NCBI GenBank assembly: GCA_903813345.2
Contig: CAIIXF020000002.1
Coordinates: 5,062,001 to 5,126,000, forward strand
From: Owenia fusiformis
Lineage: Eukaryota > Annelida > Polychaeta > Sabellida > Oweniidae
Reading direction: 5' to 3'
DNA length: 64,000 bases
Part shown: positions 1 to 14,700 of the stretch, piece by piece
Layout: each line of letters starts with the position of its first letter
Position numbering within the stretch: position 1 is the first letter of the stretch
Made by a program: the position numbers and the translations under genes
The notes under the pieces: generated by a model
What the model saw: only the letters and a program-made list of their open reading frames with translations
The model's database searches: none
What the model was told of the DNA's origin: nothing

Positions 1-86
1 TATATAGGACTGAATTGTACCCTTGCAAAAGACATTAAGAAAATAAAGACTTTTGAAATATTCAAGAGTAAAGTAACGTTACATAC

Positions 87-2704
87 CTGTGTCTCGTTAA
101 TGACAAGGTTGGACTCCTTACAGACTTCCCTAATAGCTGCTGCAAGATCTTCATATTCAATGTCTTTGAACTCCACCCCTGGGAAGACATCCTTTAAGAG
201 AGCGTCAAATCGTATACCATCCGAGAAGGTCAGTTTGGACAAGGTGTTGATCCTCAGTGCCTGTACAACAAGCTTGGCTTCTGTTGCTACATCCACTTTG
301 ACTGAAATAATGGATACATCAAGTCATCAACCTAAGATTAAATTGGTGTAGAGTACAATACAAACATGTTAAAAAACTCAAAATAAAGTTAAAAAGTATT
401 TTGTTTTCAGAAACATAATATTCCAAAATATCAAAATCCTCACAATCGTTCCGCCGCCAAGTCATTGAAATACTGTATTATCGCATAATTTCTGCAAAGG
501 AGACATTCATTTTACTAATATATAGCTAATGATGCTTCTACAAGATCTGCCTGGAAAGCAAGGTGTCGTGGGTTCAATCCCCAGGAGGGTGGACTGACCT
601 TTTCACATCAGCCCTTAGCACAGTATTTCATTCTATATTTTCATAAAATTAGTCAATAAGTCAATACAATACCTCCTTCTGCAAGGTTTTTCTTTGCAGT
701 TTGTAGTAGATTACCACATCCTCTGAGGATTGTCTTCAGTGCTCTCAGGCCCCAGTCATAATGCTGCTGTGGGGTCAAAAGCTCCCTGGAATGATGTTAT
801 GTTAAATAATATTTCTCTGTCAAGATCTTGTATTACACTATATCAGTAAATAGATCCCTGGAGCAGGGGCAGATCTGGAAATTGGCGAGAGGGAGGAGTC
901 CCAAAAAGTAAAGTAAATGTTGAATAATCTTTTTAGGAAAAAATTGGTAACCTTTATGAAATTTGGTTCAGAGTTCTCCGAGAGTTCAGAGTTCTCCGAG
1001 ATATTCTATAAATATACTGTATCAGACATTTTGTATACTTTTATCACAGGATTGGACACACGAGAAAATGACTTACTTAGACAAATTGAAGATGGCGACC
1101 AATTTCCTGCCGAGACTCTTAGCTTGTTTGAAACCCTCTGAGAAGAGAATCACCTCTCCAATCAATTCATTATCGGGTTTAGACATAGCAACAGGGCGGA
1201 ACAATTGTTTCAGATTGTCAGGCAGTTTCTGTCGTCCTCCATATCCTTTTCCTGCGGGGTTCATGGTGATGAAAATTCCAGAGTTTGGGTCGATGTTCAC
1301 CTTTAAAATAGAGAATTTTGTAATGTTTTGTGCATGTTATTTTGTAACAACTGGTTCTCATTTGTTATTACGTTATATCATGGTTAATGGCTCTAAATAG
1401 CTCAATGTGAAAGAATATAAACACTAAAAATTAATTGTTATGAAATTCAAATAACTAAATATACACAAGTTTTATCAACGAATTTCAACCTATTTACATC
1501 TCTGGCCAAATAATGATTGGGTATTTGGTGCACACAAACACTTTTACATAGACATAATAATTCCATATTATCCTGGCCCTTGGTCAATATCAATCTTGCC
1601 CTTGGCATATGTACGCTGTACTTACTGTTCGTCCCAGTAGCTCTGCAGTTGGTGCCCTTTGTTTAATAGCATCCTGGATGACCTGAATCTGCATAGAGAC
1701 AGCAGAAAGCACAGCTTCCTCAAGACGATTGAACTCATCAAAACAGCCCCAGGCGCCACACTTGACCAGACCAATGAATATCCTCCCCATAGACTTAACA
1801 TCTATGCCCTGAAATAAATATATACGAGGGCTGGTCAAAAACTTTTATGAGTTATCAAATGGTGACAATTAAAACAGATTTCTGAAATGAAAATAATGTG
1901 GCTTCTTGATTCAAATTTATTTTTTGTTACATAATGAACATTTCAACAAATAAATCAATGGGCCATGAAAAAAAAAGATGGGAATATTAAGGGGGTTCCT
2001 CTCTCTCTAACCCCAACCCTTTTCCCATTTCCCATTTCCAGTTCTTACCTCGTCACAATTAAACACAAGGACTTGTCTTCCAAAGAGTCCTCCTAGTGCC
2101 TTCACAGACTCAGTCTTCCCTGTACCGGCTGGACCATATGGGTTGCCACCAAATCCCATGTGCATACCTGCAGAACAAATCATATTTGCATGTGTGCCAA
2201 AACGCTAATGTATCAGGAGGATAATATAAAATATAAATGTTTTAAAAATACCTTGTAGCTGTCATGAGAAAATAGTTTATTAAAAGTGACAAGATAATAG
2301 CTTCAAATGTGTCCTGGGAATTGAAAACACAGAATAATATCCTGCCCAATGGTCTGATGTGAAGAAGTCAGTCAGTTTTGAAATAATATCAGAAGAAGTG
2401 TATAGCTTTGAAACTTGCAGGACTTATCTAAATCTTCATGTTACATCACTGTTACTCTCACTGTTCTTGTTCCAAGTAAATGTATGGTACACTATTTTAT
2501 GTTGAAATTTTTTTTTTAAAAAACAGATATTAAAAGAATGAATAAAAATATTGACATTACAAACCTTGCGTCAAAGTGAGGTAGCATTTATCCGTCAATG
2601 GGGTGTGTACCAATTTCCCAGCATTCCCTTGGTACTCATAAGTGTAGTCAAATTCAGAGTCCACCATTCTCATTATGCAGGTCTTCTTTGAGCCCAGATA
2701 AAAC
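87..2704 (-). CDS. DYNC2H1: dync2h1 exons 29-34: AAA1 and start of the AAA1-AAA2 connection
   Basis: Exons: 2565-2704, 2049-2167, 1626-1808, 1077-1300, 673-785 and 87-301. Exon 30 carries Walker [10 protein letters not shown] and exon 31 Walker [11 protein letters not shown]. Exon 32 has the AAA1 sensor-I region [13 protein letters not shown], followed by [14 protein letters not shown]. Exon 34 ends in phase 0 at position 87 with a GTATGT donor. Key ATPase residues are intact, so this is a functional-looking motor. Bases 1-86 are the next intron. Confidence 0.95.
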
Positions 2705-5700
2705 CTGAAATACATTTACAGCCCCGATCACAACATGGTGGTCACACTTTCAGTTTAATATGCAAGCAAAATAGAGGAAAAATAGCGAGATGTCTTGGTT
2801 TAAGGGATTATGCCCCCCTTGACACCTCCAGTGAAGAAGATAGGGCAGGTTTCAGGGACTTGACTATGACATGATTTTTTTGATTTTTTGAGATTTTCAA
2901 GAAAGAGAATTTGAGAGACATAAGCAGTAGTTTCTGCCAAAAAGCAGTTATTTCTGTAAAGATTCTTCAAATAAGCTAAGAAATAATTGCATACTGTTGA
3001 ATTCATGGCTATTCATTGTGATGAAAAAATTCAATTATTCATCTGAAAATGCACAACTTGTGATATTTTGAGCATTTGATTCTCACCTGAGTTGTTTCTG
3101 CCAAGACCAATCCTCGATGTTCCTACACTTGGTCTCTTGTAACTGTGAGATGACATCTATAGCATGAATGGTATCTAGGATCAATGACTTCAACTTTAGG
3201 TCCAGTACATGGGCATCTGCATCTCCTGTAAATGACATGAGAAATAAAGAAGATAAATAGAGGGCAGCACTTTTAATGGGATTCTGGGTATTTAATCCAT
3301 GTATTTTTCATTGTAATACAACTCCATGCATTGTAATAACGTTAACTTATGAATTGAGAAATGAAGGTAAATAGAGGGATTATTAGTACAACCAGAACAA
3401 CGGCAACGCCAAAGCGTAGCGAATCCCATCGAACAGAAATGGCTGGCATTTTTACAAACGAAGCGCAAATACCATAAAACAACACACCAGAAAGGCCACC
3501 ATTTTCAAAATGGTTGCTCACTAGCCAAGTTGTCATCAGAAGAAATAATATGCTTTTAAGTAGCCACCTCTAAAAATTTTTGAAAAATCGCACACATAAA
3601 AATGGTGGCCATTTTTCAAAATGGCCGACTACTCCCCAAAGTTTTATTAGACAATGTGCCATGCTTAAAGTATTCACATACCAAATATGAACAAAATCGC
3701 TCCACTTCTTTTCGAGTTATAGTAAAATACGTTAAAATGGCGGCCATTTTTCAAAATTGTTTTCAAAATGGCCGCCTTCTACCAAAAGTGTCATAGGACA
3801 GTGTGCCATGCTTAAAGTATTCACATACCAAATATGAACAAAATCGCTCCACTACTTTTCGAGTTATAGTAAAATACATTAAAATGGTGGCCATTTTTCA
3901 AAATTGTTTTCAAAATGGCCGCCTTCTACCAAAAGTGTCATAGGACAGTGTGCCATGCTTATAGTATTCACATACCAAATATGAACAAAATCGCTCCACT
4001 TCTTTTCGAGTTATAGTAAAATACGTTAAAATGGCGGCCATTTTTCAAAATGGCTGCCTTCTACCAAAAGTGTCTTTAGACAGTGTGCAATGCTTATAGT
4101 ATTCACACACCAAATATGAACAAAATCGCTCCACTATTTTTTGAGTTACAGCAAAAATCGTAAAATGACGAGTAAAGGCCGCCATTTTTCAAGATGGCTG
4201 CCATGTGCTTTTTAATATCTACATTTGTAGCATTATTAATGTCCTTTATACTTTTTTTACATTTAAAACATATTGCTATTACAGTTTTACATATTGCACC
4301 TAAATTACTGTAAAATCGTCACTAAAATGGCCGCCATTTTGAAATGAGCGGCCATTTTGAAAATCGGCTTTCGAGCAGAACTTCTACCCCCATAGGGTAT
4401 ATGTGTACGAAATATGAACAAAATCGGGCCAACGGTATTTGAGTTATTGCCCGGACGGACAGACGGACGGACGGACGGACGGAGGCGTTCCCTATATCCC
4501 TCCGAACTTCGTTCGATGGGATAATAATTAGTACTGGGAGGTTTTGGATACAGGTTTTATCCCAAGGGAAATATGTGTATATCCCGAGGGACCACAGGGA
4601 CCGAGGGATATACACATATTTCCCGAGGGATAAACCCTGTATCCAAAACCGACCGTACATAACAGATGTATTTCATACCTACTGATGTTCTAGGTACGTC
4701 ATATACCTTTACTTATAAAGTTCCAAAATTCAAAAATATACTTAAGATACGCATTTTCTTGGTGTTATAAAGTGGTTTTTTAAGTTTCTGAGATTTTCAA
4801 ACTCATATAACTCATATTTTGAAAAATAAAAATTGAAAAAAAATTTTGAAAAAATGTGAAAAAAAAATTTGAAAAAGAATGTGAAAAAAAATTTTGGAAA
4901 AAATGGGAAAAAATTTTTTTGAAAGAAAATTTGAAAAGAATTTAAATAAAAAAAGGTTTGAAAAAAAAATTTTGAAAAAAAAATTCAGGAGCGGGACCAG
5001 GATGGATACAGCGTGTATCCATCCTGCCCCGGGCCTTGGCTAGATACAGTATATATTCCCGCTCGTTATGTACCTAGAACCTCAGTAGGTATGAAATACA
5101 GTGAATTATAACATACCTATGATGATGTATAGTGCAAAGTGTACACAAGACAGCGGGCCAATATAAGTTTTGAAAAGCCCGCGCCCGCTAACTTTCTGAT
5201 TGGTCAAGGCGCTGACGTCATAACCAATCAATCGAAGATAAAACTGGGCGAGCAATTTTTCTAAACTCATTTCAATCATTTTCAAATCATTTGTTTGTCA
5301 ATTCTATAAGAAAACGGTACTCTCTGACCAGTCTACATCATCATAGGTATGTTATAAATTGTTTATGTCACTATCGTGGCACATATGCCCTCGGTTCTCA
5401 GAGATCAATGTCCCTCCCAAGGTCGGGCCATATACCACTGAGGTAGTGACATAACCTCTAAATATTGGACCCATAGCCGAAGGCATAACATAACTACAAC
5501 TCAAATTGCATTTCAATTACTTAAGCTTCTAGTTAAGTGCAGATCATATGTATTTCTTAATAATGAGGATTTATGGATGACTGACATAAACCCCAACCCC
5601 CTCTAATGTAGACACGCCCCATACCTGCTCCATTGATATCCACATTAGTATAGGACTCTAGCTGTTGTCCCATCTCGGAGTTGAACCCAAGGAGATTATT

Positions 5701-8700
5701 CGATCGTATCGCATCCTCGCAGCGCTCGGTGAATTGAATCTGCTCACAAAGGCATAGGATCTGGGAGGGGTACTTGTTGGGGTCCATCCCTCCCTGACCC
5801 CCAGACTTAGCGTCTCTCAGGCATTCTACCAGCAGCTGAGTAAGAGTGTCTTTCATTTCTTCAGCCAATCTTGCTAACCATACCTGAATAATCAAAAGCA
5901 TCGGTTTTATGTTTGTTTTATATTTGCTAACGTTATTTTTTATTTTCTATAGTATGATAATGGGACATCATTTGTCCTCTGGCCTTTATAAATATGAATA
6001 TGTTTTTTGAAAATGAAATTCATGCATGAAATCTCTTTTTTTATTCTATTGGAGAGGATAAAACTAATTTTTACTATTCTACTATGTTGCCCTTTGCGCT
6101 TTCTAATATCTCATTAATATGTAATAAAAAACCTTTGAGGCCTGAAATAGGCCTGAGATTGAAACAGACATAACATTGAAAGAAACATTCTCAAAATTCA
6201 TTTCGTTCATTGCAAACCTTCAAAGGCACAAGAGGCATGGATTGCACTGAATGGAGGCTAGGAAATTGTGAAAAGAAGTGATGGGATTGAATTACCTCAA
6301 CTTCTGGAGTGATCTGTACTTGCTTCTTGAGAGGAACAACTTCCCCATCCAGGGACTTCATTGCAATTATATGTTTGCAGCCATCATCAAAATCCACACT
6401 GTGAATGCCTGCAACATAATATATTACATATAGGTGAATTATAATACATGTACAACTTCCCCATCCAGGGACTTCATTGCAACCATTGCAGCCATCCTCA
6501 AACTCAAGTTAAGTGTTTGAATTAGGAGTAACATGGGGATAAATGGGAGAATAAAAAGTGGGACATATACTGACTTTCCTTGTACAGGAATCAGCCTAGC
6601 TAAGAGGCAAAATACAATGCGAGTGTAAATTGTGTGTAATTGAATTGAATGTACATGTTATTGAATATTTACCTGCAAACAGCTTCTTAAGATGTGTTTG
6701 AATAACTGCTGGGTTCTGAGATTGTCCAAGAATCTCAAGCAAATCATCGTCACCAATGAAGTAAAATCTGGGGAATGATGACCTTTTTTCCTGCAAAGAC
6801 ATTTACATAAAATATATTGGAAATCATTTTCATGGTTTTATGAGCAAATTATGGGTAAATATACTTGTATTTTACACTGGAGGGTGAAAATTAAGGTTTT
6901 GATATAAAACACATTGAATATTTAGTCGCAAAACATTTCAAATCCCCTCACGGGCCTATATGAGCACATACCTCTAAGAATTCATTCAGGGATTTCTGGC
7001 AACGTTGGAGCTGGTCTAGCATAGTCACTAGCAGGTTTCTTAGGCCTGTCTTTGCTACGAATGACAAAACACGATTGTCTCTGTTCACATCATTCATTAT
7101 GGCCCTAAAAGTACAACACAAACAATGCAATACATGTGCAATGCCAATTTTGGTGACCCTAGAAATGGCCAAACCTGAGTCTCAAACCAAGCGATTGGTG
7201 AAATTTAAAAAAGACCAAAAAGAATTACAAAATGATATCATGAAAGATGAAACATATAACAGGTAAGACCAGAATCAGTCATCAGGAAAAACAACCCCTA
7301 ATTTTCAAAAATATGATCTAAAGAAACAATGTCTAACATCCCCTCCCCAACCACTCAGAAATTCATACATGCATATCAAGTTGAAACAAATCTTACCTAA
7401 AATCATCATCAACTCGCTTGAACCTTCCTTGTTCCTTTGGAAGGGCCCCTCGGCCAAATATGGGCTCCAAGTAGACCCATTTGCGTTGAATTTGATTGAG
7501 ATTGTGCAAGAACTCATCCAGATCTGCCAATCGCTGTTCCCATATACTGGCCTTGTCCTCAAAGCTTTTGTAATATGGAGAATCTTTCAAGGATTGAAGC
7601 AGACACTGGTTATCTCCAACCTTAATTATAAGTAAGAATTGTATTTAATTTACAGCACCTGAATGATGAGTGGTGTACTTTAATTGGGCACGGTCTAAAG
7701 TATGAAAGGCTGAGTGCACTTAGTTTAAAAAAAATTCATTAAAAGAAGCAAGACTATGGGTTCAAGTTCAATAAAATGGTTCCTAATGCTTATTGAAAAT
7801 TGAGAAAAACAAAAGGATCAAAACATGTTTTTGTTCATTTAATTAGCTCAAATATAGATACACTTATAAATGGTTCAAAGTTACATGCAGCTCTTGCTGT
7901 TTAGAGAATCATATCTGCATGTTCAGTAGTTCAATGCAAGGTTTATTTTTAATTCAAAATAAAACCACAAATCCCTACTTGGTTGACGAGATCTTTCCAA
8001 TCTTTGATGAGCCTTAGGCTTGACTTCTTGCTGTCCTCGTATTCTGTGAGGGCAAACACAGCAGCAGCTCCCCACAGTTCCAGCTCTCTTATAGCTTCAC
8101 GTATTGTCACCTCACCCTGGGCACGCTGGTTCAGTTCCTAAGAAATATAAATGGTTAACTCATAACAGTCTACATTTGCGTATACTCATAAAACACAGCA
8201 GCAGCTCCCCACAGTTCCAGCTCTCTTATAGCTTCACGTATTGTCACCTCACCCTGGGCACGCTGGTTCAGTTCCTAAGAAATATAAATGGTTAACTCAT
8301 AACAGTCTACATTTGCGTATACTCATAAAACACAGCAGCAGCTCCCCACAGTTCCAGCTCTCTTATAGCTTCACGTATTGTCACCTCACCCTGGGCACGC
8401 TGGTTCAGTTCCTAAGAAATATAAATGGTTAACTCATAACAGTCTACATTTGCGTATACTCATAAAACACAGCTGCAGCTCCCCACAGTTCCAGCTCTCT
8501 TATAGCTTCACGTATTGTCACTTCTCCCTGGGCACGCTGGTTCAGTTCCTAAGAAATATAAATGGTTAACTCATAACAGTCTACATTTGCGTATACTCAT
8601 AAAACACAGCAGCAGCTCCCCACAGTTCCAGCTCTCTTATAGCTTCACGTATTGTCACCTCACCCTGGGCACGCTGGTTCAGTTCCTGTTAAATATAAAT

Positions 8701-11700
8701 GGTTAACTCTTATCAGTCTACATTTGCGTATACTCATAAAACATGGCAGTTCAGTTCTTAAGAAATATAAATGGTTAACTCCTCAGTGATACGGGAAGAC
8801 TGCTAAGATTTGAGCTTCTTTATTTTGTATAAGGCTCAGTTACAAGCTTGACAAAATCTTCATGGTTATTCTGGATTGTATAAGGGACTATTCTATCAGT
8901 CTTCTGTTATTATACTTTCAAAACTGGCATTTTTTGTTGTCCACTTAAGAGCAAGTTCATTTTAGTTAGGCTGAATCACTTGAAAAACCCTCCCAATAAT
9001 TCTTTTTATGATAGAAGCACCAAAATTGGTACAAGTGTAGCTGATTGTAATTGCAAAAAAAATGGCTCGAGGCAGCAAGTGATCCGGAGCCTCATTTTGG
9101 AAAAAATTCAAAATGGCCGCCAGTCTGTTTGTGATTTTGTCGATTTCTATTAAAATCTCAAGATCCTCTACCATATTAATAAAAATTGCATAGAAACCTC
9201 AAGAAGTGGCTTTGAAATTAATCTTTTTTGATGAACTGACATTTAACTTGAGTTTCAAATGTAAAACGGCGTGAAACAAGGTTCAGTATTATGACCTGTA
9301 CTATTAAGTTCATAAATGACATATATTGTTATTCATCAAAAATTGTTAACCAAAGACTGAGTACTTACATAATATTGGATAATAAGATCTCTCACTTCTA
9401 CTGAACAACTTGTATAAGAGAATATATTCAGCCACATATCCAAAATAAGGGGGTTATTGTTACAGTACCAGTTAGATGGTGCTACAATGCGAAAATGTCA
9501 ATGCTGGGGCAATTTATGTTTGATAAATTGTCACAATTTATGTTTGATAAATTGTCTATGTTTTACATTTTTGATCACCATCTTTCTCAAATCTCAAATA
9601 TTCTGTCCTTTATTGTTACTCTCACTAATCAGTGCAAAGCCTACTGCACTTACAAAGGTCTGTGCATTTTGCCCAGCCAGCTTTTTTACATAAACAATAC
9701 TAAGGACGACACCCCTTGCTGCATTGACACTTTATGAGTTCTCTGCATGCTATTGACGTTTGCTGAAGAGTAAACCAAAAAGTGGAATCACGTGATCACC
9801 ATCATCCTCCTCCAAGCCAAACTTCAAATAATCCTGGACACCACTTGGGCGAGGATCCAGTATTTGGCCTCAAACAATCCCTCCTAACAATCTCTCCTAA
9901 CAATCTCTCCTAATATGCTGCTCAAAAGCTGCTTTAGTCGGAGGTATCTTGTCAATCTGTCTTCCCTTCTTGGTGAAAAGATATTTTCTGGTTGAGTTAA
10001 TATCAGTTGTTGAACTTGTCCTGTCATAGAGAACAATGGCAAATATCTAAGCACAAGTGCCAAAGGGAAAGGACCAAAAGTTGAAATGGAACTCGGCAAG
10101 AAAAAGCAATCTCTAAGTGCATACCAGTCAAGAAAAGCAAACCCCATATATCCCAAAACCATGATCTAACGTGAAAAGAAACAATGTATAATACCCCCCT
10201 TCCCCCCACCATTCAAGAACCGATATCACAATCCAAGACCAGAACACCAAGGGACATTTCATACTTAAGTCATTACAATAAGAAAAAATTAGAAATTGAT
10301 AGCCAATACTCATAACATTAAAAATAGTTGTAGATACAAGTACTCATACAAGATAGAGCATTCAGTCTCAAATGATGTGGGATAGATAAAATCCAGTCTC
10401 CAAGTCCATAGGCATTTCAAAGGGTCAACATCCATTCAAAAAAGCCGTCGCCATAATCCATAAAACACAATAATTCACAATGGTTGTGAAACGTTCCAAT
10501 AGAAATAGAACTTCTTTTGCTATGTGATGTGGGTTTTGTTTTAAAGCGAGGAATGCTTCTGTTACTTCTGGATATTTATTCCATACTGCAGTACTGTCCA
10601 ACATTATTTTTTCCATGGCCAAAGAATGACGATGTGCTATCACACCCAGTAAACAGTTACAAATGCAACCCATATGCTAATACCTAGTTGGGCAGAGGCA
10701 GCTACAGCAAGGACAACTATATCAGTATCATTGCTTCTGATAAGTATTCTGGCAAACCCTCTTCTAGCCATAAGGGCAATGTGGACAAACATTTTGGTAT
10801 CTGCTTCTTCATGAGAACATGGCTCCAAGTCATTTGTATCACTAATTGCAGGATTGCAAATCACCTTCTCACCAATGGTGGTCACAATCTGTTTATATGC
10901 ATCTAATGGAAGACTTGATAGTTTGTAGGCTAAAATACCAAACAACTCTTGCTTGTTGGAGTCATCTCTCAAGTAAGACTGCCAGTTTCTGGGCACAGTC
11001 TTACCAAGATAGGCCATCCTTCTGTCACCCTTCCCACACTTGTCTCGTTATCGTCTTCAGGCTCCTTGTCAGGTACTCATCCCAAAAATATATCGAGGCG
11101 ATCAACATGTTGCAGCTGACCTTGGATGTAGGGAAGGAAAACATCAGTGGCATAATCCTCAAAGGTCTTTGCTGTAGTTAGTTTTAGAAGGTGTACTGAA
11201 CATGCACCATCTATTATTTCAGGAACAACAACAGGCCTATCTTTTCCCCTAGGGACAATATCCTCCATGCAGTCAAGAAGCTCTGATTTGTCACCATTTC
11301 TGAGGACACCATACTTTGCCAGTAAAGGTGGATACTCCTGGTTCTCATGCATGAAAAAGTCATCAAGATCAATGTTTCTTGTCTGGCATGTGATGTATAA
11401 TTTGGAGAATAAATCACAGTCATTTCTCATTTTCTTGATTTGAGATTTCTGATTTGTTCTTTTGGTTATTTTTTGCTAAACATTGCGATCTTGTGGCGTT
11501 TTATGGGTGTATCCAATGGTTCAGTTCTCTCCACAAGACGTTCAGTTGTATACTTAGTGAAGCTTTGGTTGCCAATGTCTTCTATACTTCTGATGGTGTC
11601 ACTTACTGATACATATAACATCCCTTGTGTCAATAGTAAATACATCTTCACCTGACACAAGGAATGGATTGCCTAGTTTATCAATAGTAGTCACAACAGC

Positions 11701-14700
11701 AAATACATCATCTCTAAATTTCTGTTGGATGCTTGCTGTTTGCTCGTGGTGGCTAAAGTCTTCGTTGGCTTTCATGTCTCCTATACTTGAGACTTCTTCA
11801 AACTCTTTGATGATCTGGGATATTGCAGGACCAGCTATCATCCATCGTTTCAGTGCAGTAGGATTCTCTGTTATTCCTATAGCCCCACCAGAACCCTTAA
11901 TCAGAGCATTATTTGCTCATGGGCCTGGTCTATAGGGATGGTTGAGAATGACCTAGGTGTCTTCTGAACTGTAAAGAGACCTTCATTGAAACGCTGATAC
12001 AGGTCAGGGTGAGTTGTCTCCAATTGGACCATGTCCCTTAGGTGTATTGGGAGCCATCTGGAATAGTGTGTATGATCTAATGCAAAAAACCAGGGCATCA
12101 TCTTGGTCAAAACAGAAATGTAGAGTTTAAAGTCTGCCTCTCTCAGGGATCTAACAAAGATCATAAGCAGCATTTCAAGGCGCTGTGTTATAGCCCAGTA
12201 TTTGAAATGGGGGAATTGTCTTCCCCTTCCCTTTTCCATTCTTCAAAGGATAGGGGGCACAGTACTGCAAATCCTGTAAAATTGGCCAACATTAATGTCA
12301 AACTCAAAAGCCATTAATCACAACATCTGGCTCTGCTGCTGCTAGCAGAAGCCAGCTCTGGCATTAAACCTGGCTCTAAGAATATTCTACTCCCCAACTT
12401 TCTCTCTATTTCTCTGAACATTCTAGTCTTATCTGTCAACAAATTAATTAACAGGCCATTACTTTGATATGTTCCACACTTCCTAGAATTACAAAACTCT
12501 AAGTAGGTGCTTTAGTTTTAAAGATATAGGTTGTTCAAATTAGGAGGTTTACTTTATATCAGCTGATCACAAGCATGATATTAAAAGTGAAATTTCACAT
12601 AAAGATCAAAATTTTATTTCAATAAAAGTTACATCATTTTAAAGTGCAAAGAACATGGATTAAAACTTTAACAGGAATATTTCTGACTCAGATCTTAATC
12701 AACAGTGAAAGAGCGAGAATCAAAGGAATGTACTTACAGTATACAATAAGCTGGATCTAAACTGTTATAATTAATAGCTATGTATGCTTAAAGTACTTTA
12801 CAGGACAATGTAATATTTCTTCAAAGCTTTCAAGATTGCATCAATTAACTATTGATTACAAATTATCACAATGGAAAACCATAAAATGTATTTAGATAAT
12901 ACATGTCGAATCTGTGGAGAAAGGGCACAAAAAGGATCGGATATACGCTATAAGAAAAAGCCATTCTATTGTGAACGATTCCAAATAATGATGTTAGAAT
13001 ATTATGAAATTGATATAAGTAAAGATGTTGGTGACATACACCCCAAAAAAATATGTCAAACATGTTATAAGAGAATGTGCAATGCCCATAGATCAAAAAA
13101 CAAAAAGTCATTTAAACTCTTTAACTTCAAAGAACATACTCGAAGAAGTTGTAGCCTTTGTATTAAGTATGAGGATAGGAAAATTGCAGGAAGACCAAAA
13201 AAGAGTAAAGGTCTTGATACTCAAACAGATGAAATTCAGCATAATGATGGCAGTTCAATAACATCAATGGATACCACACCTGAGATTGTACTCCATACAA
13301 GTAAACATAATGATGACAGTTCAATAACATCAATGGATACCACACCTGAGATTGTACTCCATACAAGTAAACATAATGATGACAGCTCAATAACATCAAT
13401 TGATACCACACCTGAGATTGTAATCCATACAAGTAAACATAATGATGACAGTTCAATAACATCAAGGGTTACCACACCTGAGACTGTACTACGTATGAGT
13501 AAACATAATGATGACAGTTCAATAACATCAATGGATACCACACCTGAAATTGTACTCCATACAAGTAAACATAATGATGACAGTTCAATAACATCAATGG
13601 ATACCACACCTGAGATTGTACCCCATACAAGTAAACATAATGATGACAGTTCAATAACATCAATGGATACCACACCTGAGATTGTACCCCATACAAGTAA
13701 ACATAATGATGACAGTTCAATAACATCAATGGATACCACACCTGAGATTGTACTCCATACAAGTACACCTAAGGAACAAAATCAAGTTCAAATGAAGGAC
13801 TGTGCTACTTCTCCAATTACACTAACTACACCTCACAAGACATCTGCTGCCGATATCATTTCTAGAAAAGTTACATCTCCAACATCGCGGATCGATGAAC
13901 AGGTGGGATTAAATGTTATCAGGAGGAAGCTTAATATGTCGTCGTCTGATACAATTTCATTTCAAAACACAAAAGGTCGACCCGTGGTTCTAAAAAAACT
14001 TGTAATGCCCACAAAAGAAAGTTGTGTAGCAGGACCTTCATCTTTAAAGAAAAGAAATAAAGCAATTAATGATGTATCTTCTAAGATGTCAGGTACCTCA
14101 TCATTCCTCAAACAAAGAAAAAGCTCTACATCAGAGAAAATAGTGATTGACAGCGAACCCTCATTAGCCATGAAAACACTTTTAAATATGTCTTGGACAA
14201 AATATGATGAAGGTAGAGACATGTTGAAAGATCGAGGGGTGCACCTTAAGTCTCAATCCACATTGAGGAAAGAACGAAAAAAACTCTTAACTCCCAATAT
14301 AAAAAATACCACAATAAATGCGAGTGTCAAAGCTGAGGGATCAGCATCAAGCATAAAGGGTTACAAAAATCAGGAGGAAGTTGTATCGCATATTGACGAT
14401 CTACCATCATTTGTATCTAATCTATTAGATGAGTATGACGCAACTGACAAATTGACAAGGTCTTTTCAAGATGATGAGCAATGGCTAAAAATTGGTAAGT
14501 ACAATAGTTGAATAATTGAGTTTTTTTGAAAATATTAATCAACTGAATAATTGATTATTAATTATTGTTACAGTGATACAAAATTAGTTCGAATTTCCAC
14601 CATAATAGATTATTTGATAAATGGTTTTAAATCCTTCCTCTTCAGGCGGGGATCATGGACGGGGAACATTTAAACTGTGCTTGCAGTCATGCAATGTTGA

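Noticed and set aside
538-602. Functional tRNA gene
   Set aside because: Only a B box is convincing; no A box or cloverleaf at the right distance.
963-1400. 145-residue plus-strand open frame
   Set aside because: It runs antisense over dync2h1 exon 32 and has no recognisable domain.
8104-8706. Four repeated 63-residue plus-strand open frames
   Set aside because: They arise from the 137-bp array; the coding sense is the minus strand (exon 22).
10024-10313. Hydrophobic minus-strand open frames suggesting a membrane protein
   Set aside because: They overlap the decayed EEADT gene in wrong frames and an inserted stretch. No conserved motif.
11440-11935. Plus-strand open frames opposite the EEADT gene
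   Set aside because: The minus strand carries the recognisable protein; these are shadows.
13236-13739. Long minus-strand open frame with repeated [11 protein letters not shown]
   Set aside because: It is the antisense shadow of the eight 66-bp coding repeats of the transposase.
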